Counted from the stretch's first letter, positions 1 to 8,980 are shown. The stretch: DNA of 64,000 bases from Hymenobacter nitidus (GCF_020447315.1 NZ_JAJADQ010000001.1:124001-188000), one strand, 5' to 3'. Numbers and translations are program-made. Notes: a model not told the origin generated them from the sequence alone.

Positions 1-959
1 TTTCGGAAGAGCTGCAAAGCAGCATTGCGGGCCATACCGCCACGCCTAAGCAAATCCGAACTACGGAGCGCCTGATTCGCAGACGCCTAGGCCTTGATTT
101 GCCCCTGTTTTACGTGACGCCGGCCGCGCAGTCTACCTCGGGAGCTTTGGCTTGGCGCTGGCAGTGGCAGGGGTTTCAGAACCAGTACCACCGCTGGCTC
201 CTTGGCGTGTTGCGGGGCGACTTGGGCTACTCTTTTCGGGATGGGCGGCCCGTGACAACCCAGCTCCGGCTGGCCCTGGGCGCGACCCTGCCACTTACGG
301 CCGCTGCTTTTCTGGTTACCAGCGTCTTGGCCCGGTGGCTGACTCTGTTTCTTGCCAACCACCGCGGGCTTCGTACGGCCCTGTTATCGGCCTTGCACGT
401 CCTGCACGCGCTGCCCCTCTTTGTTATTGCCCTGCTGCTGCTGCTGCTGCTGGCCAACCCCGACGCGCTGTCCTGGTTCCCGGCCTATGGTTTAGCTGAC
501 TTTGGTGATAACACCTCCTGGAGCATACAGGTATTGCAGTATCTGCACCACTTGGCGCTTCCCTTGTTCAGCTTGGTGTTGGTGAGTCTTCCTTCGTTGG
601 TCGTGCAGCTCGACTATGCTCTTGCCCGCGAGCTGCAAGCCGACTATGTAGTGACTGCCCGTGCCAAGGGTCTTCCCCAGCGGCTGGTTGTCCGCCATCA
701 TGCGTTGCGCAATGCCCTTTTGCCCGCCATTACTTATTTAACTGATCTGCTGCCCGCGCTGGTAGCTGGTGCTGTTGTGGTGGAGCTGATTTTTGCGCTG
801 CCGGGCATGGGCCGCCTGCTGGCTGAAGCGGCAGCGGCCCGGGATTTCCCCATTCTGCTGGGGGCGGTACTACTCATTGCCGGAACCCGCTTAGGCGCGC
901 AAATTCTGGCTGACTGGCTCTATTACCAGGCTGACCCACGAATTCGGCTGGAGGTGTGA
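1..959 (+). CDS. ABC transporter permease, DppB/OppB type (5' truncated)
   Basis: The reading frame is open from base 3, so the true start lies before the window; the TTG near base 99 is probably internal. The product is an inner-membrane permease subunit of a peptide/nickel-type ABC importer. The visible 318 residues hold several hydrophobic membrane segments and a cytoplasmic EAA loop (TARAKGLPQRLVVRHHALRN) that docks the ATPase. The end overlaps the next permease gene by 4 bases (GTGA), which indicates translational coupling. Substrate-binding protein and ATPases are not in view and may lie upstream. Substrate cannot be told from sequence. Confidence 0.88.
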   Translation, partial: SEELQSSIAGHTATPKQIRTTERLIRRRLGLDLPLFYVTPAAQSTSGALAWRWQWQGFQNQYHRWLLGVLRGDLGYSFRDGRPVTTQLRLALGATLPLTAAAFLVTSVLARWLTLFLANHRGLRTALLSALHVLHALPLFVIALLLLLLLANPDALSWFPAYGLADFGDNTSWSIQVLQYLHHLALPLFSLVLVSLPSLVVQLDYALARELQADYVVTARAKGLPQRLVVRHHALRNALLPAITYLTDLLPALVAGAVVVELIFALPGMGRLLAEAAAARDFPILLGAVLLIAGTRLGAQILADWLYYQADPRIRLEV

Positions 960-1930
960 AGCAGCTAAGCCGATACGTTTCTCTGGTGTGGCTGTTGGTG
1001 CTACTGCTGCTAAGTGTATGCGCGGAAATCCTGCCCCTACCCTACGCCCCCGATACACCTGACCTGGACGCCATTGCTGCTGCTCCCTTTTCCGGCGCGC
1101 ATTGGCTGGGCACCGACTCGGCGGGCCGTGACGTATTGGCCGGGCTGATTTTTGGCGCGCGTACGGCCCTCCTGATTAGTCTGCCGGCTACGATAGTATC
1201 AGCCTTGCTGGGCACATTCCTTGGCAGTATAGCTGGCTACTGGGGCAACCAACGTCTACGGCTGTCAGCTGTAGTCATGGTTACTCTGGGTCTCCTGGGG
1301 CTAGCGGTAGCGGTACTGAATGCCAGCCTGGGAGTATATCTCAGCATAGGCGCCGTGGCATTCGGCGGGCTGGTAGTGGTGAGGCGAATTTCCGGAAAAT
1401 TGTCTACCACCCACCCGGTGCCGCTGGACGCCGCGGTGCTGCTGCTGATTGCCCTGTTGACGGCAATTCCCCGCCTCGTGCTGGTGTTGGCTTTAGCCGC
1501 TGTTCAGCCCCCTTCTGCGCCTATGCTGCTGATAACCTTGGCCCTGATTTACTGGCCCTCGACGGCGCAGCTGGCCCGGGCCGAAATGCAGCGCATCCGC
1601 CAGCTGCCCTACATGGAAGCAGCACGGGCGCTGGGGCTACGCGACTGGCAGCTTATTCTGCGCCATGCACTACCGGCAGTATGGAAGGTCGTAGGGGCGG
1701 CGCTGCCGCTCAGCGTAGCAACACTTATCGGGCTGGAAACCACCCTTTCTTTCTTGGGAGTAGGCCTACCGCCCCAAACGGCCAGCTGGGGACGCACGCT
1801 AGCCAGTGCCCGGCAGGAGCCCACTGCCTGGTGGCTCATTGTGATGCCCGGCACCGTACTCGTGTGTACGATGCTGGCCCTTCGCCAACTTGCCTTGACT
1901 TCAATCAAAAAAGAGAAACGCGGCGAATAG
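956..1930 (+). CDS. ABC transporter permease, DppC/OppC type
   Basis: Second permease half of the same importer, starting with GTG inside the stop of the first gene. It has an N-terminal membrane segment, the DppC-like stretch LGTDSAGRDVLAGLIFGAR near residues 50-68, and an EAA loop (EAARALGLRDWQLILRHALP) near residue 222. Between membrane segments 2 and 3 there are about 50 more residues than usual, seemingly two additional hydrophobic segments around residues 105-165. At 324 residues it is longer than a typical OppC core. No ATPase gene follows; the next gene is convergent. Confidence 0.87.
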   Translation: MKQLSRYVSLVWLLVLLLLSVCAEILPLPYAPDTPDLDAIAAAPFSGAHWLGTDSAGRDVLAGLIFGARTALLISLPATIVSALLGTFLGSIAGYWGNQRLRLSAVVMVTLGLLGLAVAVLNASLGVYLSIGAVAFGGLVVVRRISGKLSTTHPVPLDAAVLLLIALLTAIPRLVLVLALAAVQPPSAPMLLITLALIYWPSTAQLARAEMQRIRQLPYMEAARALGLRDWQLILRHALPAVWKVVGAALPLSVATLIGLETTLSFLGVGLPPQTASWGRTLASARQEPTAWWLIVMPGTVLVCTMLALRQLALTSIKKEKRGE

Positions 1931-2427
1931 ATCTGTCACAAATGAGGCACTATTCGGCGCTTATCCTTTTCATTGTGCAGCAGTACCGTACCAGGCCAAC
2001 TGCTTATATAGCGGCATTTAAAAAGCAATAGGAGAATTTACTGGCAGGAACAGTAGATAAATTATGCCCTATTCCCTCTGCGTCTTCTCCAATTATCAAG
2101 GCTCATTACACTGTCACAATTACGCTTAAATCATCCTTTACAGCAGCTGATTCCTGCCCTAATATTGTCATATAGAAACAGCCAGCCATACCAGTGCACT
2201 GCTTCTTACCGACTGTTGGCCGTCTCGCAATGAAGGCTACTCAGTCACAATAGCTGAAATTTTTCCGTCGTAGTCCGGCGCAAAATAATAGAGAATGGGT
2301 GCAACCGCTACTCTGCTCGTAGCGGCAAAACCCGAAGGTTGTTGCAATAGGTGTGTAAAAAAACCGCTGGCTTTGCCAACGGTTTTTTTGCGTTTAGGCT
2401 CCGTTAAAAGTACTGTTTCTCTAGCTC
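1931..2427. other. Intergenic region with nested hairpin
   Basis: Nearly 500 bases between convergent genes without a credible reading frame. The first 350 bases are AT-richer than the surroundings and contain the heptamer GTCACAA three times (near 1936, 2115 and 2244). A nested hairpin occupies 2297-2333: GGGT/ACCC outside and CCGCTAC/GTAGCGG inside, separated by internal loops. It is followed by a terminator at 2357-2389. This could be a small RNA or simply the 3' end of the permease transcript. Confidence 0.5.
2357..2389. terminator. Bidirectional intrinsic terminator
   Basis: Hairpin CCGCTGGC-TTT-GCCAACGG with one mismatch, preceded by seven A and followed by seven T. It can end transcripts from either side of this convergent junction. 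Confidence 0.8.
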
Positions 2428-3336
2428 CTAGCCCTCCGTTTGGCGGGCTAAGAGCGCTATACCATCCTGAAACGTGTGGGGCTGGTAGCCAAGCTGCTGC
2501 TGCGCTTTGGTGATGATAAAGCCGGTGCGCAAAGGCCGCCGCGCCGGCTGCGAAAAGCTATTGGCATCAACCCGGCTAATCAGCTCCCGATTCAGCCCAA
2601 AGAAGTCGGCTACCTGCAGCGCCATCTGGTAGGGTGTGAGCAATTCACTGCTGCTGATGTGGAAGATGCCCGTAGCGTGCTGCCGGGCCACCAGCCAGCA
2701 ACCCTGCGCCAGATCTTCCGCCAGCGTAGGCGTCCGGAACTGGTCGTCGACAACCTTAATTGGGGTATTGGCTCGCAGCGAGTCGCGCACCCAGAGCACA
2801 ATGTTTGTACGGCCGTAGTCGTGGGCGGTGCCATACACCAGCACGGTGCGCACAATGGCCCACGGGGCCGGGCTGGCCTGCACTAGCTTTTCAGCAGCCA
2901 GCTTGCTTTCGCCATAAAAATTGACTGGGCTGGGAATGGCATCTTCCGCCAGCGGCCCTTCTTCCCCACTGAAAATAAAATCGGTGCTGACGTGCGTCAG
3001 ATGAATATCTAGCTGCTCACAGGCTTCCAGCAAGTGCTCCACGGCCGTCACATTGTGCAGCCAGCAGGCTTCCCGATTCAGTTCGCACTCATCCACGTTG
3101 GTCATGGCTGCGGTATGAATCAGGTGGGTGGGGCGCTCCGCCCGTAGCACCGCCTGCACCTGGGCACGGTCCGTCACGTCAAGGGGCACGAAACGCACCG
3201 CCGGATACAGCTCAGCCAGCTTATTAGCGCCCCGTGACGTGGCAATCAGCTCGACGCCGGGCTGCGTCTGGAGCAGGGCCACCAGCTTCTGCCCCAGCAG
3301 CCCGTTGGAGCCGGTAATTAGGATTCGGTTGATCAT
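2428..3336 (-). CDS. RmlD-like NAD(P)-dependent sugar-nucleotide reductase
   Basis: Extended short-chain dehydrogenase of the dTDP-4-dehydrorhamnose reductase (RmlD) family, 302 residues. It has the Rossmann motif GSNGLLGQ (residues 9-16), STDFIF at 117-122 and the catalytic Y141xxxK145 (YGESK). RmlD reduces dTDP-4-keto-L-rhamnose in dTDP-rhamnose synthesis, but no rmlA, B or C gene is nearby, so the substrate is uncertain. It lies 15 bases behind the cyclophilin gene on the same strand and is probably cotranscribed with it. Confidence 0.85.
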   Translation of the reverse strand: MINRILITGSNGLLGQKLVALLQTQPGVELIATSRGANKLAELYPAVRFVPLDVTDRAQVQAVLRAERPTHLIHTAAMTNVDECELNREACWLHNVTAVEHLLEACEQLDIHLTHVSTDFIFSGEEGPLAEDAIPSPVNFYGESKLAAEKLVQASPAPWAIVRTVLVYGTAHDYGRTNIVLWVRDSLRANTPIKVVDDQFRTPTLAEDLAQGCWLVARQHATGIFHISSSELLTPYQMALQVADFFGLNRELISRVDANSFSQPARRPLRTGFIITKAQQQLGYQPHTFQDGIALLARQTEG

Positions 3337-3351
3337 GACAAGGACAGCAGC

Positions 3352-3996
3352 TTACTCGTATTTGTAGCCGTAGAGCTCCGTGATTTTTTTCTTTTTCAGC
3401 TTCTCGACTTTCATCGTCATTTTGATGTCCGTCGTCGGCCGGTCGCGCATGTCCTTGGGTTGAGCGGCAATTTTATCGATGATGTCCAGGCCGCTGATTA
3501 CCTGCCCAAACACCGTGTAGCCCCCGTTGAGGTGGGGGGTGCCGTCATGGTTTTGCACGATATAAAACTGGGTGCTGCTGCTGGCTTTCGTGGGATTCAC
3601 GAAGTCGCCCTGCCGGGCCGCGGCCAGAGCGCCGTATTTGTGCGAGAATTCGGGGCGAATTTCGGCGGGAATGGTTTTGTCGTTGTCCGGTCCCAGGCCG
3701 TCGTTAGCCGGATTTGAATCTTTAGAGTTGCCGTCGCCGCCCTGAATCATGAAATTCGGGATGACGCGGTGGAAAGTGGTGCCGTTGTAAAAGCCAGTTC
3801 CCGCCAGCTTCAGGAAGTTTTCCTTGTGCAGGGGCGTCGCATCGAATAACAGCACGCGGATGTCACCGAGGGAAGTACTGATGGTAACGACCTGGTCTTT
3901 CTTACTTTTTTTGGGCGCTTTGGCCGCGTTGGCCACCGGAGCCAGGAAGCAAATCAACAGCCAGCAGAGCGCCGCAGCGCGGAAAAGGGACTTCAT
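3352..3996 (-). CDS. Secreted cyclophilin-type peptidyl-prolyl isomerase
   Basis: A 214-residue protein with an N-terminal signal peptide (residues 1-24, ending ANA) and a cyclophilin domain at about residues 37-195. Active-site motif FHRVIPNFMIQGGD with its catalytic Arg is present, as are STQFYIV and HLNGGYTVFGQV. It should catalyse proline cis-trans isomerisation in the periplasm and so assist folding of exported proteins. The C-terminus is a Lys-rich tail. First gene of a likely two-gene unit with the downstream RmlD-like gene. Confidence 0.92.
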   Translation of the reverse strand: MKSLFRAAALCWLLICFLAPVANAAKAPKKSKKDQVVTISTSLGDIRVLLFDATPLHKENFLKLAGTGFYNGTTFHRVIPNFMIQGGDGNSKDSNPANDGLGPDNDKTIPAEIRPEFSHKYGALAAARQGDFVNPTKASSSTQFYIVQNHDGTPHLNGGYTVFGQVISGLDIIDKIAAQPKDMRDRPTTDIKMTMKVEKLKKKKITELYGYKYE

Positions 3997-4161
3997 AGCG
4001 AAAGGAAAGTGAGGAATGGAAAGGCAAAACTACGTGGTTTCGGATGGCTGGGCTACACCAGCGGCGCCGAGACAACCGGACTAGCGGAATTTTGCGCGCC
4101 CAGCCCGGCGAATCTGCGAAATATCCGTATTGTGCGCCAAGCTCGTCTTTAACTTTTCCCT

Positions 4162-4806
4162 ATGCCCGTTTCTTACTCTGCTTCTCCGCCGCCGCACTGG
4201 TTTCCCAAGCTGCTTCTGCTGGCGTATATCATTCTGTTCAGCGTCCTGGCCATCAACCCGGCTGAGCGGGGCACCTGGGTGGCCGAAAACGCGCCCATTA
4301 TGGTCATTGCCGCGGCCCTAACGGTTCTGTACGTGCGCGGCGTGCGGTTTTCCAACCTGGCCTACCTGCTGATGAGCGTGCTGCTGTTCATGCACACTAT
4401 CGGCGGCCACTACACCTTCGAGAAGGTACCGTTTGCGTGGTTTAATGAGCTGTTTGGCTTCAAGCGCAACATGTATGACCGGGTGGCGCACGTCAGCGTC
4501 GGGTTCTACGCCTTCGCCATTCTGGAGCTGATTGACCGGTATCAGGTTATCCGCAACCGGACCGTGGCCTACCTGTTTCCGCTGTGCGTAATTGGTACCG
4601 TGGCCATGGCCTATGAAATCCTCGAGTGGGTGTATGCCGAAACGGCGGGCGGCGACGCCGGGGCCGCTTTTCTGGGTAGTCAGGGCGACATCTGGGACGC
4701 GCAAAAGGATATGCTAGCCGACACGGGCGGTGCCATCTTCGCCCTGCTGCTCTACTGGCTACGGGAGCGTTTTGCAACTCCGCAGCCTCCGGCTCAGACT
4801 ATTTAA
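4162..4806 (+). CDS. DUF2238 (YjdF-like) membrane protein
   Basis: A 214-residue integral membrane protein with about six hydrophobic segments. It resembles the DUF2238/YjdF family: conserved HTIGGHYTFEKVP, NMYDRVAHVSVGF and a C-terminal GDIWDAQKDMLADTGGA motif, whose charged residues sit at membrane ends. The family's function is unknown. It is a single gene, ended by a very strong hairpin directly after the stop codon. Confidence 0.85.
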   Translation: MPVSYSASPPPHWFPKLLLLAYIILFSVLAINPAERGTWVAENAPIMVIAAALTVLYVRGVRFSNLAYLLMSVLLFMHTIGGHYTFEKVPFAWFNELFGFKRNMYDRVAHVSVGFYAFAILELIDRYQVIRNRTVAYLFPLCVIGTVAMAYEILEWVYAETAGGDAGAAFLGSQGDIWDAQKDMLADTGGAIFALLLYWLRERFATPQPPAQTI

Positions 4807-4850
4807 GCCACAAAAAAGGCCGGAAGCAGTTCCGGCCTTTTTTGTGGCTT
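4805..4850. terminator. Perfect 20-bp bidirectional terminator
   Basis: Arms at 4805-4824 and 4831-4850 are perfect reverse complements around a six-base loop (AGCAGT). Each arm carries GGCC next to a run of six A or T, so it works for the convergent DUF2238 and hemC genes. Confidence 0.93.
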
Positions 4851-4865
4851 AAATTCGCGCACTAT

Positions 4866-5813
4866 CTAGCTCTCAGCACGCTGGCTGCGAATGTCATCGA
4901 GAATCTGGCGGCCGCCCCGGCCGAGGATCCGCTCGGCCAGCTCGATGCCCATGGCTTCTACCTGCTGCGCATCCGTGGCCGTCAGGGTTTCTTCCAGATA
5001 CTGCTCCCCATCGAGGCTGATCAGGCCGCCGTGCAGCTGCACCGCGCCTTCCGTAGTGAAGGTTGCCAGGGCAAAGGAGGGAATGCTGCAGCCGCCTTCC
5101 ATCGTGCGCAGGAAGGCGCGCTCGGCCAGCAGGCAGGTGTGCGTGGGCTCGTGGTTCAGGCTGCGCTGCAGAAGTTCTTTCAGGGCCGGCTCCAGACTAC
5201 GGGCGCACTCGATGGCAACGCTGCCCTGCCCGGTGGCGGGCACAAACTGGGTTTCGGGCAGCACATGGCGAATCAGCTGGTCGTACTCCATGCGGTGCAC
5301 GCCGGCGTAGGCCAGCACCAGGGCGTGGTACTGGCCTTCCTCCAGCTTGCGCAGGCGGGTTTGCAGGTTGCCGCGGGCTTCGGCCGTGGTGGCGTGCGGG
5401 TAGTGTCGGCGCAGCATGGCCTTGCGGCGGGTGCTGCTGGTACCCAGAATCAGGTCGGGGCGGCTTAAGTCGAGGTCAGGATCGAAACTGACGATGACGT
5501 CGTTAACCTTCTCGCGCTCCATGAAAGCCAGTAGCTCCAGATCCTCGGGAATAGTGCTCTGCACGTCCTTGGCACTGTGCACGGCAATGTCGATGGCGCC
5601 GGTGCGCAGACTTTCCTCCAGTTCTTCGGTAAACACGCCCTTGGCCCCGATTTTATCCAGGGAGCGGTCCAGCACTACGTCACCTTTGGTCGTGATGATG
5701 ACAATTTCGGTGGCCAGCTGGGCTAGCTTCAGACAAGCAGCTACGTGGTGGGCTTGCCAGAGCGCCAGTCGGCTGCCCCGGGTACCAATACGAATAGGTC
5801 GGTTGAAATCCAT
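4866..5813 (-). CDS. hemC: Hydroxymethylbilane synthase (porphobilinogen deaminase)
   Basis: Polymerises four porphobilinogen units to hydroxymethylbilane in haem synthesis, in the cytosol. Translation from the ATG at 5813 gives 315 residues, the usual family length, starting just before RIGTRGSRLALWQ; a longer frame upstream adds a non-conserved hydrophobic leader. HSAKDV, GTSSTRRKA, ATGQGSVAIE and the cofactor-binding Cys242 in EGGCSIP are all present. No other hem gene is adjacent. A TACCTTTG -7 box at 5918-5925 suggests its own promoter. Confidence 0.96.
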   Translation of the reverse strand: MDFNRPIRIGTRGSRLALWQAHHVAACLKLAQLATEIVIITTKGDVVLDRSLDKIGAKGVFTEELEESLRTGAIDIAVHSAKDVQSTIPEDLELLAFMEREKVNDVIVSFDPDLDLSRPDLILGTSSTRRKAMLRRHYPHATTAEARGNLQTRLRKLEEGQYHALVLAYAGVHRMEYDQLIRHVLPETQFVPATGQGSVAIECARSLEPALKELLQRSLNHEPTHTCLLAERAFLRTMEGGCSIPSFALATFTTEGAVQLHGGLISLDGEQYLEETLTATDAQQVEAMGIELAERILGRGGRQILDDIRSQRAES

Positions 5814-5917
5814 GAACAAGAGAAAAACGGCAATCGGGAAAGGCAGCCAATCAAACCACAAAATTTACTTTTGAATTCCTGTGAATTCGAGCGTCCGGCT
5901 GCGCATTATTGATCCGG

Positions 5918-5925
5918 CAAAGGTA
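5918..5925 (-). promoter_or_regulatory. Candidate Bacteroidota -7 box upstream of hemC
   Basis: Minus strand reads TACCTTTG, matching TAnnTTTG, about 105 bases before the hemC start. No clear TTG element lies 17-23 bases further upstream. Confidence 0.45.
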
Positions 5926-6012
5926 CACCCGTCGGCTGCCTCACGGTGGCTATAGCATGATTAGCACCTAATATATCAAATTAGCAAACTGTATTTTCTG
6001 CGTTTACAGGCT

Positions 6013-7149
6013 TTAGGCTGGTATTTTCAGCAGCTCAGCAATCCGCAGAGACGTATCCACGAAGACCATCCGGGGGTTGGCGTTGCGCTCAATGTGGTAG
6101 TGCGCGTCGTTGAACTCCTGGCTGAGCGCGTCGGCGTTGGCGCGGTGCACGAAGCGGCTGAAGCCCGAGACGAACTGCTGCTCGGCGGCCGGCAGGTGGG
6201 GCACAAACTGCGCGTCGATGCCGAAGAGCAGCACCTTGCGCAGAATGCCGAGGCCAAATTGCAGAAACTCCTTCTGATTTTCGCGGCCCATCTTCTGAAA
6301 CTCGTCGGTCTTGGCCAGAATCAGGTCGACTTTGTAGCCGTAGCACTGGCGCATCCACTCCACAAAAAAAGTGAAGTAGTCGTTGTCAGCAGCGGCTTCG
6401 CGGGACGCTAGGGCCGCGCCGAGGTTGCCTTCCGCGAGCTGGGCAATCTGGCGGGCCTTCACTTCGGGCACCTGGTGCTGGTCGCGCAGAAACGTGGTGA
6501 TTTCCGTTTCGGAATAGGGCCGCACCACCACGGGCTGCACCCGGCTGATGATGGTGGGCAGCAGCTGCTCGGGCGAGAAGCTTACCAGCAGAAAAATGGT
6601 GGCGGGCGGCGGCTCTTCCAGCAGCTTGAGCACGGCATTGGCCGCAGCTGGGTGCATCAGCTCGGGCAGCCAGATAATGACGACTTTGAACTGCGCCTCG
6701 AAGGCCTTGAGCGACACGAGCTTCAGCAGCTGCACGCTTTCTTCTTTCGAGATGCTGCCCTGCTTATTGTCGGCCCCGATGTGCTGCATCCAGTCGTTGA
6801 GACCCTGGTAGGGGTTTTCGAGCACGAAGCTGCGCCAGTCGGCCGCAAATTTGCTGCTAATGGCATCCTTGTTCACAACCTTGGTGGTGGTGACGGGCAG
6901 GATGAAGTTCAGGTCGGGGTGAATCAGCTTGTCGTTTTTCTGACAGGCCGGACACTGCCCGCACGAATCCTGGGCCTCGGGGCCGCGCTGCTCGCAGTTC
7001 AGAAAGGTGGCGTAGGCCAGGGCCAGAGCCAGAGCCGCCGAGCCTTCGGCCCCGCGAAACAGCTGGGCGTGGGCCACGTGCTGCCGGTGCACGGTTTGCA
7101 CCAGCACCCGCTTGACATCAGTCTGGCCGGGTATGTCGGAGAAGCGCAT
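6013..7149 (-). CDS. holB: DNA polymerase III delta' subunit
   Basis: Clamp-loader delta' subunit of the replisome, 378 residues. The AAA+ fold is recognisable but the Walker A region (RGAEGSAALALA) lacks GKT, as expected for delta', which does not hydrolyse ATP. A zinc module is formed by Cys52, Cys63, Cys66 and Cys69. Later motifs are HPAAANAVLKLLEEPP and the SRV stretch with an arginine finger (IISRVQPV). Its own start (ATG at 7149) follows a large palindrome at 7232-7272. Confidence 0.93.
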   Translation of the reverse strand: MRFSDIPGQTDVKRVLVQTVHRQHVAHAQLFRGAEGSAALALALAYATFLNCEQRGPEAQDSCGQCPACQKNDKLIHPDLNFILPVTTTKVVNKDAISSKFAADWRSFVLENPYQGLNDWMQHIGADNKQGSISKEESVQLLKLVSLKAFEAQFKVVIIWLPELMHPAAANAVLKLLEEPPPATIFLLVSFSPEQLLPTIISRVQPVVVRPYSETEITTFLRDQHQVPEVKARQIAQLAEGNLGAALASREAAADNDYFTFFVEWMRQCYGYKVDLILAKTDEFQKMGRENQKEFLQFGLGILRKVLLFGIDAQFVPHLPAAEQQFVSGFSRFVHRANADALSQEFNDAHYHIERNANPRMVFVDTSLRIAELLKIPA

Positions 7150-7231
7150 GAATTGGTTAGTTACTCAGGCAGTGGTTCTTTCAGCAGCTTTAGCCTCGCT
7201 GCTGCAAGTCTGGAGACTTGCCGTGTGCGGC

Positions 7232-7272
7232 GGCCGAAGCCTTGGCCGGCTATACCAGCCAAGGCTTCGGCC
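7232..7272. repeat. 15-bp perfect palindrome without T tract
   Basis: Arms at 7232-7246 and 7258-7272 (GGCCGAAGCCTTGGC and its complement) enclose an 11-base loop. There is no T run on either side, so a simple intrinsic terminator is unlikely. It sits between the GlmU-like gene and holB. Confidence 0.75.
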
Positions 7273-7289
7273 AGCAAAATTACCGGCCG

Positions 7290-8525
7290 CTACTCCGCCG
7301 CCGGGGCCGGGGCATCTTTGCCCACGACTTTTTCCCAGATCCGGTCTTTGGCCGTCTGCTCAAACACGTGCTGCATGATGGCCTGCTCGGTGGCGTCGTA
7401 GTCGAGGTGGCGGCGGGCCATGACGCGCTCGGCTACTTCTGCCACTTTAGGCAGCTTGAAGGTTTCGAAGCCCGCGGCCCCACCCCAGCTGAAGGACGGA
7501 ATAAAGGTGCGCGGGAAGCCGGCGCCGAAGATGTTGGCCCCGACCCCGACGACCGTGCCCGTGTTGAACATCGTGTTGATGCCGCACTTGCTATGGTCGC
7601 CCATCATCAGGCCGCAGAACTGCTGGCCGGTATTCACGAAGCGGCCCGCGCTGTGGCTCCAGATTTTCACCGGGGCGTAGTTGTTTTTCAGGTTTGAGGT
7701 GTTCGTGTCAGCCCCCAGGTTGCACCATTCGCCAATCACGGAGTTGCCCAGATAACCGTCGTGGCCCTTATTGGAGTAGCCCAGCAGGATGGAGTTGCCG
7801 ACCTCACCGCCTACTTTGCTGTGTGGCCCCACGGTGTTGTCGCCGCGCATTTTGGCCCCGGCGTTGATGTGCGAGCCTTCACACAAGGCCAGTGGGCCTT
7901 TAATGATAGCGCCTTCGTGCACCTGCGAGTTTTTTCCCAGGTAAATCGGTCCGTCCTCGGCGTTGAGAATAGCCGCCCGAATCTTGACGCCTTCCTCGAT
8001 AAAGATGTTTTCGGGGGCATACACGATGGTATGCGCATCGCCAATGGGCTGCGAGGTGCGGCCCTTGGTCAGGAGGGTAAAGTCGCGGCGAATTTCCGGC
8101 CCGTTCTGCATAAACAGGTGCCATACTTCGCGCAGGGCAATAACAGGCTCGGCTACTTCCCGCGTGTTGGTGAAGCCATCCTGAATCAGCTCGGCAATGC
8201 GGGCGGCATCGGCCAGATGGGCAGCCACCAGCAGTTCACCGTCCATCAGGGCCTCGCCGGGCTGCAGGGCCTGCACCTGCTTGGCGAGCAGCTCGTCGGG
8301 GCACACCGCACCGTTGATAACCAGAGCCGCACCACCCACCGGACCCGCCGGATACTTGGCCTGCAGGTACTGCTCGGTCAGGTAATGCACGGGCTGCTGC
8401 AGGCGGTGCTGCCACTTTTCCGCAATTGTCAGGATGCCGCAGCGCAGGGCCGCTACCGGGCGCGTGAAGGTGAAGGGCAGCAGATTGGGCCGGATGGCAG
8501 GGTCGTCGAAGAGCAGAACAGTCAT
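7290..8525 (-). CDS. GlmU-like sugar nucleotidyltransferase family protein (Bacteroidota type)
   Basis: A 411-residue protein of the GlmU-like family found in Bacteroidota. The ATG at 8525 (MTVLLFDDPAIR) is favoured because the frame upstream is not protein-like. The N-terminal part lacks the usual GxGTRM nucleotide-binding motif. From about residue 175 it forms a left-handed beta-helix of hexapeptide repeats (for example IFIEEGVKIRAAIL, INAGAKMRGD), followed by a C-terminal helical tail. It probably acts in UDP-N-acetylglucosamine or related nucleotide-sugar synthesis, but activity is not proven by the sequence. Confidence 0.85.
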   Translation of the reverse strand: MTVLLFDDPAIRPNLLPFTFTRPVAALRCGILTIAEKWQHRLQQPVHYLTEQYLQAKYPAGPVGGAALVINGAVCPDELLAKQVQALQPGEALMDGELLVAAHLADAARIAELIQDGFTNTREVAEPVIALREVWHLFMQNGPEIRRDFTLLTKGRTSQPIGDAHTIVYAPENIFIEEGVKIRAAILNAEDGPIYLGKNSQVHEGAIIKGPLALCEGSHINAGAKMRGDNTVGPHSKVGGEVGNSILLGYSNKGHDGYLGNSVIGEWCNLGADTNTSNLKNNYAPVKIWSHSAGRFVNTGQQFCGLMMGDHSKCGINTMFNTGTVVGVGANIFGAGFPRTFIPSFSWGGAAGFETFKLPKVAEVAERVMARRHLDYDATEQAIMQHVFEQTAKDRIWEKVVGKDAPAPAAE

Positions 8526-8647
8526 GCGAGGCAGAAAATAAATGGCGGAAAACGGAGGCCGGAATTCGAAGCGGCAAGTTAGGGCCTTGGTCGTAGAACG
8601 CCTGCCTGCGGGCACAATTTTGCGGCTTCGTCCTGCCCAGGGGCCAA

Positions 8648-8683
8648 CAAAAAACTCCTTCCGGCGGGGCCGAAAGGAGTTTT
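8648..8683 (-). terminator. Intrinsic terminator of rpmE2
   Basis: Stem AAAACTCCTTCCGG/CCGAAAGGAGTTTT with one mismatch; on the minus strand the stem is followed by a T run. It lies about 50 bases after the L31 stop. Confidence 0.8.
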
Positions 8684-8731
8684 GTATAAGCTAGTAAGCA
8701 GCAGGCATCCGCTTGCGGCCACCGGCCAGAG

Positions 8732-8980
8732 CTAAGCTTTCTTCTGGTAGCGGTTGCGGAATTTCTCAACGCGGCCAGCGGTGTCGATAAACACGTTTTT
8801 GCCGGTGTAGAAAGGGTGCGAAGCGCTGCTAACTTCCACCTTGATAACGGGGTAAGTCTTGCCGTCCTCCATCGTGATGGTCTCGTTGGAGTTCATCGTC
8901 GAGCGGGTGATGAATTTAAAGTCGCTCGACGTGTCCTGGAACACAACTTGGCGATACTCGGGGTGGATGTCTTTTTTCAT
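8732..8980 (-). CDS. rpmE2: 50S ribosomal protein L31, type B
   Basis: An 82-residue ribosomal protein starting [19 protein letters not shown]. It is type B (C-minus): the zinc-binding cysteines of type A L31 are absent. The motifs [12 protein letters not shown] and [13 protein letters not shown] are typical. Monocistronic, with a -7 box about 55 bases upstream and a terminator downstream. Confidence 0.97.
   Translation of the reverse strand: MKKDIHPEYRQVVFQDTSSDFKFITRSTMNSNETITMEDGKTYPVIKVEVSSASHPFYTGKNVFIDTAGRVEKFRNRYQKKA

Noticed and set aside
1936..2251. Three copies of GTCACAA as operator sites
   Set aside because: Irregular spacing, no dyad symmetry and no gene start nearby; chance cannot be excluded.
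2297..2333. Nested hairpin as a tRNA
   Set aside because: No cloverleaf, no T-arm GTTCRA box and no acceptor stem with CCA.
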